Below the pieces are notes generated by a model. The model did no database searches and was not told where the DNA came from. It saw only the letters and a list, made by a program, of their open reading frames with translations. Shown here in pieces: positions 57,851 to 64,000 of a stretch of 64,000 bases of DNA. Numbering within the stretch: the stretch's first letter is position 1; the number at the start of each line of letters is the position of its first letter. The stretch is from Notamacropus eugenii (lineage: Eukaryota > Chordata > Mammalia > Diprotodontia > Macropodidae). Position numbers and translations under genes: made by a program. The stretch lies in the NCBI RefSeq assembly GCF_028372415.1, contig NC_092878.1, positions 1,556,001-1,620,000 of the forward strand, given 5' to 3'.

Positions 57851-57949
57851 AGCCAGGGCATGGCCCCTTTAATGAGGGTCAAGAAAAAGAAAGACATCAG
57901 GCTGGGAGGGAAACAGCAATAGTTACTATAGATAATCACTCTAAAGCTA

Positions 57950-58125
57950 GAATCATAGGTATTTTAAAGCTGGAAAGGACCTTAGAGATCTTGCGTGCAA
58001 CCTCCTCAATTTACAGATGAGAAAACAGGACTGGGGAAGTTATGTAACTTGCCTAGGGTAACACAGCTGGTAAGTATTTGGGTCAGGACTCAAACCCAGG
58101 TCTTCCTGACTCCAATATAGAAGGG
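57950..58125 (-). repeat. CORE-SINE (antisense)
   Basis: TTAAAGCTGGAAAGGACCTT, AATTTACAGATGAGAAAACA, CAAACCCAGGTCTTCCTGAC. Confidence 0.8.
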
Positions 58126-58364
58126 ACCTGGGATCTAGGGATCTGAGAGTAGATGCATTCTCTCTGGCAAGATTTTTATAGTGGAAGACCTCTACTTCCT
58201 CCCTCCAGTTCTGCTTCTGCTTTTTCAGGAGGTGGGAAAAGGTACAGGTCCCGAGGTCTGTAGATCATCTAGTTTAAAGTTCCATTTTATTGATGAGAAA
58301 ACTGAGGCCAAGATAGGGGAAGTAACCTACACATTCAAGAACAAGAACTGCCTTTATTCCATCA

Positions 58365-58605
58365 TTTTTTAGTCATGTCCAACTCTTTATGACCCCATTT
58401 GGGGTTTTCTTGGCAAAGATACTGGAGCAGTTTGCCATTTCCTTCTCCAGCTCATTTTATAGATGAGGCAACTGGGGCAAACAGAGTCAAGTGACTTGCC
58501 CAGGGTCATACAGCTAGTAAGAGTCTGAGGCTAGATTTGAATTCAGGAAGAGTTTTCCGGACACCAAGCCTGCTACTCTATCCACTGTACCACCTAGCTG
58601 CCCCA
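58365..58605 (-). repeat. tRNA-headed marsupial SINE (antisense)
   Basis: TTAGTCATGTCCAACTCTTTATGACC, GGGGTTTTCTTGGCAAAGATACTGG, TATCCACTGTACCACCTAGCTGCCCC. Confidence 0.92.
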
Positions 58606-58609
58606 GGGA

Positions 58610-58799
58610 TTTTTTAAAAAAATCAATTAATTAATTTCTTTTTAGTTTTTGAGTTACAGATTTTCTCCCCATCTCTTCCCTCCACCCACCCCAAGACATC
58701 AAGCATTCCTATTACCCCCTCCCCCAATCTGCCCTCCCTTCTCTCATCCCCTTCCCCTTTATTTTCTTGTAGCCCAAGATAAATGTCTGTACCCTACTA
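58610..58799 (-). mobile_element. HAL1 3' end, 5'-truncated (antisense)
   Basis: A 190-nt reverse-complement match to the HAL1 terminus (about 5824-6040): TTCTCCCCATCTCTTCCC, CAATCTGCCCTCCCTTCTCTC, TTTTCTTGTAGCCCAAGATA. CCAGGGA at 58603-58609 and 58800-58806 is a candidate 7-bp target duplication. Confidence 0.72.
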
Positions 58800-59559
58800 C
58801 CAGGGACTGTATTACTAGCTTCTTGTGCATTCTCTAGGATCCTTAGTGCGAGGCATATTTCAGATGCTCAGGAAGTTAACTGTCCAGTTGATTTCAATGA
58901 TAATTAATTCTGGCAGTCTTACATAGAAAAATGCTGCAAAGTCATTATTCCTATTTTGGTTCAAAAATTCTGTAAGCCCCAGGGAAGGTGTGAGTGGCTT
59001 AAGACCTTGGGAGCTGCATACATTCCTTCCCAGATCAAGCAGAAAGGACGTTCATGCAGAAGCAGAGCTAGAGTGGGTGTGTTCTCCTCTGCAGGATTTT
59101 CATAGTGGAAGTCTCCTCCCTCCAGTTCTGCTCCTGCATTCTTGGTGAGGTGGGAAGAAGCGCTGCCTGCTCCCAGGGTCGTTTGGCTTCCCAAGTTACA
59201 CAAGCATAAAACTCAGATCATGATCCTTGTGTAGCGCTTTCCTCCATGACCTATGGCTTTTCAAGACATCTGAATCCTTTGTCATATTATATTATATATG
59301 TCCCCTTTCCCTTTCTTCCCCTTCTAACTCATATCACTCTCTACTTTCATATTCACTTTTCTTAAAACAGACAAACAAAAACTGAATATGTGGTAGGTAG
59401 CAGATTGCAAAGGAAAGTGCCAATTAGACTTGAGCTAATTAGATTAGAAAGGGTGGATTTGATTCCTGGCGCTCTCGGTTACTACCTGTACAACCTTGCA
59501 CCAGAAGACATTTAGCCTTTCTGAGCCTCAGTAAACTTATCTGCAGGAGAGACTGAGGC

Positions 59560-59685
59560 TGATGACTTTGCCCAGCTTTGCCTCACTTAAATCCAATTCT
59601 ATTGCAAGTCAAGACATCACCCTCCTGATGTCATGGGTCCTTTTCGAGAATGAAAGATGAACAACAGACATCTGAAAAAAATGAG
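59560..59685 (-). repeat. Family A repeat fragment (antisense)
   Basis: TTGCAAGTCAAGACATCACCC, CTGATGTCATGGGTCC, GAATGAAAGATGAACAACAG. Confidence 0.62.
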
Positions 59686-59739
59686 GGAGTTGTACTGTAG
59701 ATCCTTTAAACCTCTCTCCCAACCCCCCCCCCCCCCAAC

Positions 59740-59915
59740 CCTCTTTCAAAAACCTTGAACACTTTATACATTGCCATCAGGATAAATTCCAAATTCCTCA
59801 AACCTTTCCAAGTTCTACATCATCTAACACATTACCCTTGTCCCAGGTCCACTCCATCCTTATCTCTCCTTCCTCTCAATATTAAGCAAATTTTGCTTCA
59901 CTCTGTTGAACAAAA
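59740..59915 (+). repeat. LINE L2 fragment (sense)
   Basis: CATCAGGATAAATTCCAAATTCCTC, AAGTTCTACATCATCTAACACATTACC. Confidence 0.6.
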
Positions 59916-60239
59916 TTATAACAAGCAACTCTGGCTCTCAGAGAAGGAGAACAAAATGAGTCGGAGCGTGACAAAAGTGTTTTCTAAATCAATTTAGGCA
60001 TTGTCAGAGGATGCAAAGACTCGGGAACATTGGCTTGTGTGGGTAGACTGCTAGATACCACTGCAGAGGGGGAGACCCGAGGAGAAGGAGGGGGTAGAAC
60101 GCAGGACCTGGATGGACCAGACAGAGGCACTCCTGGAGGGCAGCTGTTTTTGGTGGTAGTCATTGGGAGGCAGGGTGGGAGAAGGAAGTGTGCCATCTGG
60201 CAGCTTTCTGTTCTTCATTATTCTTGTTATTAATTAGCT

Positions 60240-60420
60240 TGACAGGGAGGTAGAGTAGATAGGGAACGCTGGAGTCAGGAAGCCCAGTTAAAATCCTACC
60301 TCTGACACGTGCTGCCTGACTGGGTCTTGCCAAGGCAACTCTATAAACCAACTCTAAATTGCAGGGCAGATGCCAGTCTTCATTGGTAGAGGAACTTTCC
60401 TCACTGGGAGTTCTCAATGC
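60240..60420 (+). repeat. CORE-SINE remnant (sense)
   Basis: GAGTCAGGAAGCCCAGTTAAAATCC, TGCCTGACTGGGTCTTGCC; low similarity. Confidence 0.5.
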
Positions 60421-60934
60421 CAGAGAAATCTCAAGTCTGACTTAAATTTAAAAAATTCTTTTTATTAGACACTTAACTAAGATGATCCTGAAGAAGACAC
60501 ACTGTCAGGAGTCACAGAATTTCGCCAAACTGGGTCCTAGTTCTGTCTCTGCCAGTGAGGCCAAAACTGCACCTTTGATCTCAAGTACACAGTAGCCCTT
60601 AAGTTTTTCTAAACTTCTTCACTCATATGTACCCTTAAAAAATTTCCATGAACCAGAAAAATCATCAACCAACATGAGCATTTTCATACACAGGTCATGT
60701 GCATATACGGTCAGAAAAAAATAATTTTGTATGAAATCATGAATTCTATTACATGACTTGTTTCTTTTAAATATATGCTCAATTGAACGTGGTAGTACCA
60801 ACATTGCCTATAATCTGTGTCGCTGTCTGAACTTCCTTCTGCTCTTTTCTGTGTATTATTAAAGTATTTCATTGACTCTTTTTTAAAAATTACATAACCA
60901 TAACTACCTCTCCAACCTCTTTCTCTCAAATAAT

Positions 60935-61178
60935 GACTAATATTTATATAGTACCTATTCTGTGCCATGCACTGTGCTAAATGCTTTATTTTTTTATCTC
61001 ACTTGATCCTCACAACAACCCTGGGAGGTAGATGCTACTAGTAGCTCCATTTACAGATAAGGAAACTGAGGCAGAGGTGAAGGCCACGATCACACAGCTA
61101 GGAAGTGTCTGTGGCTGGATTTGAACTCTGGTCTTCTTGACTCCAGGCCCAGCATTCTATTCACTGTGCTACCTACTT
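60935..61178 (-). repeat. CORE-SINE, near complete (antisense)
   Basis: CTTGATCCTCACAACAACCC, TTACAGATAAGGAAACTGAGGC, GATTTGAACTCTGGTCTTCTTG, TTCTATTCACTGTGCTACCTA. Confidence 0.88.
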
Positions 61179-61659
61179 GGCCAAAAAAGAAAAAAAAAAC
61201 CCTTTCTATAACAAGGATAATCAAACTAAACAAACTTATATTGTATTGACTCATGTATGAAAATGTGTCTCATTCTGCCCTTACAGTCAGTCTATCACCT
61301 CTTCATCAGGAAGTGGGAAACACATCAGCTTCATAGTCTTCTGGATGAGCGACAGGTCATTACATTGACCAAAGTTCCCAAGTTTTTCAAAGATGCTTTC
61401 CTTCTTAGCATTATGGTCATTGTATAACCAGGTCTCCTGGTTCTGCTCAGTTTATTCTGTTGGCATCAGTATTCACACAATTCTTTCTAGTTTATCTGAA
61501 TCTGTCCCTTGTTAAATTTCTTATGGCACAATAATGCTCTATTAAATCAATATACTGTAATTTGTCAAGCCATTCCTCAATTGAGAGGTCTCCACTTTGT
61601 TTCTGAGCTTTTGCTACAATAAAAAGTTCTACTACAAATATTTTGTACATATAGACCCA

Positions 61660-61753
61660 ATCTCTCTCTCTCTCTCTCTGTCTCTGTCTCTCTTTCTCTG
61701 TCTCTCTGTCTGTCTGTCTGTCTCTCTGTCTGTCTGTCTGTCTGTCTCTCTCT
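61660..61753. repeat. (TC)n/(TCTG)n microsatellite
   Basis: TC run followed by TCTG and TGTC units inside the L1 fragment. Confidence 0.95.
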
Positions 61754-61880
61754 CATCTCTTTTGGAAACATACTTAGCAAGCTTAATCTGGAGAAGAGTA
61801 GTAGTGACATTCCTGGGTCAAAGGAAAGGTGCAGTTTAGTGACTTTTGGGGTATAATTCCAAACAGCTTTCTACAATTGT

Positions 61881-62114
61881 TAGATTGAGTCACAGCTCCA
61901 CCAACAATGAGTAGTCTATCAGTCCTCCCACAGTTCCACCATTAGTACATTAGTGTGCCAGTCCTCCCACATCTCCACCAACAATGCATTGGTATACCAG
62001 TCCTCCCACAGTTCCACCAACAGTGCATTAGTGTACCAGTCCTCTCACAGTTCCACCAACAGTGCATTAGTGTACCAGTCCTCTCACAGTTCCACCAACA
62101 ATTTGTTGACAGTC
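61881..62114 (-). repeat. 39-bp tandem repeat within L1 ORF2 Cys motif
   Basis: Five units start at exact 39-nt spacing (CAGTCCT at 61920, 61959, 61998, 62037, 62076), and a decayed sixth precedes them. Each encodes 13 residues on the minus strand (CWWNCERTGTLMH); the oldest-looking units vary (CWWRCGRTGTLMY) and one has a stop. The two units nearest 62114 are virtually identical. Confidence 0.93.
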
Positions 62115-62459
62115 TGATGGGTCTGCTGTTTTCATTTGCATTTCCCTTATGAGTGGTGATTTGGAGCACTTTTTCATATGGTTGTTGATAGTTTAGATAT
62201 CTTCCCTTGAGAACTACCTGTTCACATCTTTTTTGTTTGTTTATTAAGGAATGACTCTTATTCTTGTATATATGTATGAATTCTCCACATATATATTTTA
62301 GACCTTTATCAAATATATTTTTTGCAAAGCTTTTCCCCCCATTAACTACTTCCTTCTAATTCCAGTTGCATTAATTTTATGCAAAACCTTTTCAATTTTT
62401 TGTAATCAGAATTGTCCATCTTACCTTCTGTGATTTTCTTTTTCCCTTGCCTGGTCATG

Positions 62460-64000
62460 AACTCTTCCCTATGCATGGTGGGAAAAGGCATCCATGTCTC
62501 CTATTCTCCCCTAATCTGTTCCTCATATGCGACCCTTTGTACTTAACCTTCAAGAAGGCTGCCCACTATAGTATCTCTGGGGAGAGAAGGCAAAATCTAA
62601 TAATAAAATACCTACTTACTCACAAATTCTGAGGAAACATCACTTTTCAATATGACTTTCCATTTTATACAGATATGAATGGCTTTCTTCGGAATGGGTT
62701 ATTCTTTGAAGGAAAGAATTTTCTAGCGAAGGAAAAAAGGTAACAGAGAAGATCACTCAGAACATCTCCCTCACTGGTACTGACTGTTTAGAGAGACAAA
62801 AATACTGACATTAGTTTACTTCTAGGAAACAAAGTGCTCACTGAACAGAAATAGGGACTGGAGCTCTGATTCCCAGGATAGGGAACTCCCTGGATGAAGA
62901 AACTCTCATCAGTGGAGGTAGGTACCTTTTCTTCCCAAAGATAGCAGTATAAAAGAATTATGGAAATCTTAGAGTATGACAATGAAACATGGACCATAAG
63001 TTTTTGAAGGATTAAAAATGGGCATCACTCATTTTTGTATAATTAAAAATGGAGAGGCACATGGTAGGTGAGAGAAGGCTCCGACATTCAGTATTCAACA
63101 TCCAACAAATAAGGATCTTTGAAGAACAGGAGTGAAAGATCTCATCAAGGAAGGTATGACATGAGAAAACCGGGTGTTAGGTATGATGGATCAACACTCA
63201 GAGTTTCTCCACTGAAAAAAAAGAGGAAGACCTCCAACATGCCAGACAGGCACTCTTTGGTGAACTTAGAGCACGATATGGACAAGAGTCACATGGAAAG
63301 GGCAGAATGTGTTGCTATCTGCATCATTGAAGGCAGCTTCCAAATTGGTGAGACCACAGATCCATTATAGTCTATGAGCAAGATGCCCAATAGAGAAAGA
63401 TAAAGTTTGGACATTGAGGAAGGGAGATGAGGTCTTATTTGCTAAATCACTGGCTGTTTTCAAGTTACCTTGTAAGGAGTAAGGGGAAAGAGTTATGGCA
63501 AATGCATATAGCTGGGTCTCTGGAGAGAGATCCTCCCCCAAATAGGACAACAGCAAGGGCCTTGAGAGCATGTGGCTGGTTTACTCTTCCTTGTTTTGGC
63601 GAACAGATATAGTGTCCTTAAGCTTCCAAGAAGATGAATTGAGTTCATTCAAAGCAGAAATTGAAAACGACAGATACATAAGAAAATTGAGTACTTGCTT
63701 GTTTCAGCTTCTAGGGCCAAGCCAGCCAATACTGTCAGTTCTCTAGCCAGAGGTTATGACATCAGCCTCTACCTTTTAGGATCAAGGTCTATCAGATTTC
63801 CTAAAAGTGGTTCCCATGACCATAGCTATTGTTAAAAAAAAAAAAAGAATATTGTGAATTTTCTTTGTTATTATCAGCATCTGATCAGTAGGTTAGAACA
63901 CAGGTCTAGAATTGGAAATGTTCTTTTTACAGATGAGGAAAATTAGTTGTTTCAAACAGGATTGCTCTTTTTCTCCCTGTAAGATGTTACTGCATAAGAG
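62460..64000. other. Intron-1 stretch, nothing identified
   Basis: No first GLDN exon, TM-coding block, furin-site sequence or CpG-rich promoter is present. An open frame at 63119-63370 (83 codons, basic KKKRK segment) has no family match that I recognise, and no splice context. Confidence 0.4.

Larger units (their letters stand above)
61330..62450 (-). pseudogene. LINE L1 ORF2 C-terminal end (antisense)
   Basis: The minus strand reads an L1 ORF2p C-terminal region with the CWWNCERTGTLMHCWWNC cysteine motif. Plus-strand landmarks are TTCATTTGCATTTCCCTTATG, CACTTTTTCATATGGTTG and AGACCTTTATCAAATATATT. It is interrupted by a TC microsatellite (61660-61753), has stops and frameshifts, and carries a tandem expansion at 61881-62114. 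Confidence 0.82.

Noticed and set aside
58181-63370. Regularly spaced repeats that might suggest a CRISPR array or other prokaryotic system
   Set aside because: The genome is mammalian; the only regular array (39 bp) is an L1 coding tandem repeat without spacers.
53300-64000. Search for the first GLDN exon
   Set aside because: No minus-strand block encodes a membrane anchor, an RNKR-like furin site or a Met-Val-Pro end with a donor; it is presumed outside the window.

Overview
The window is mammalian nuclear DNA, almost certainly from a marsupial. It is AT-rich, intron-dominated and full of old retroposons. The tRNA-headed SINEs beginning GGGGCAGCTAGGTGG, the ORF1-only half-L1 (HAL1) elements with a G-rich 3' end, and the many L2 and CORE-SINE copies are what I would expect of an opossum or Australian marsupial. 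I cannot fix the species from sequence alone.

Only one real gene is visible. It is gliomedin (GLDN) on the minus strand, spread from 53219 down to 2255. I find nine coding exons: a Cys-containing juncture exon (53168-53219), an 18-nt micro-exon (45626-45643), three collagen Gly-X-Y exons (45119-45226, 28800-28955, 25506-25643), a linker exon (20100-20183) and three olfactomedin-domain exons (19878-20003, 13336-13486, 2255-2732). They join in one frame (1311 nt, 436 codons plus TGA). This matches residue ~122 to the end of the 551-residue human protein as I remember it. The first exon (cytoplasmic tail, membrane anchor, furin region) and the promoter are not here and should lie beyond 64000.

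Layout from low to high coordinate: 1-2254 is the 3' UTR and/or downstream flank. 2733-13335 is an intron holding a complete 2.8-kb HAL1 inserted into a SINE, several SINEs, large GA/CA/GT microsatellites and an L2 copy with a nested insert. 13487-19877 is an intron rich in L2 and SINEs. 20004-20099 is a 96-nt intron with no stop codon. 20184-25505 is an intron with two 300-500-bp GA/GACA arrays. 25644-28799 and 28956-45118 are introns with SINEs, an antisense L2 reverse-transcriptase fragment (YADD), a second HAL1 copy, a hAT-like insertion and microsatellites. 45227-45625 is a plain short intron. 45644-53167 is an intron with SINEs and a CR1/L3-like piece. 53220-64000 is part of the first intron, with a hairpin DNA-transposon relic, a third HAL1 3' end and an antisense L1 ORF2 end carrying a 39-bp tandem expansion of its cysteine motif.

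The observations I rate highest are these: (1) a matched pair of cysteines in the olfactomedin domain, which human gliomedin appears to lack; (2) the 96-nt open, in-frame mini-intron; (3) the in-frame amplification of the L1 ORF2 C-terminal Cys motif; (4) the HAL1 insertions with readable target-site duplications. I did not find a previously undescribed multi-gene system. Comparisons with human GLDN are from memory and need an alignment.
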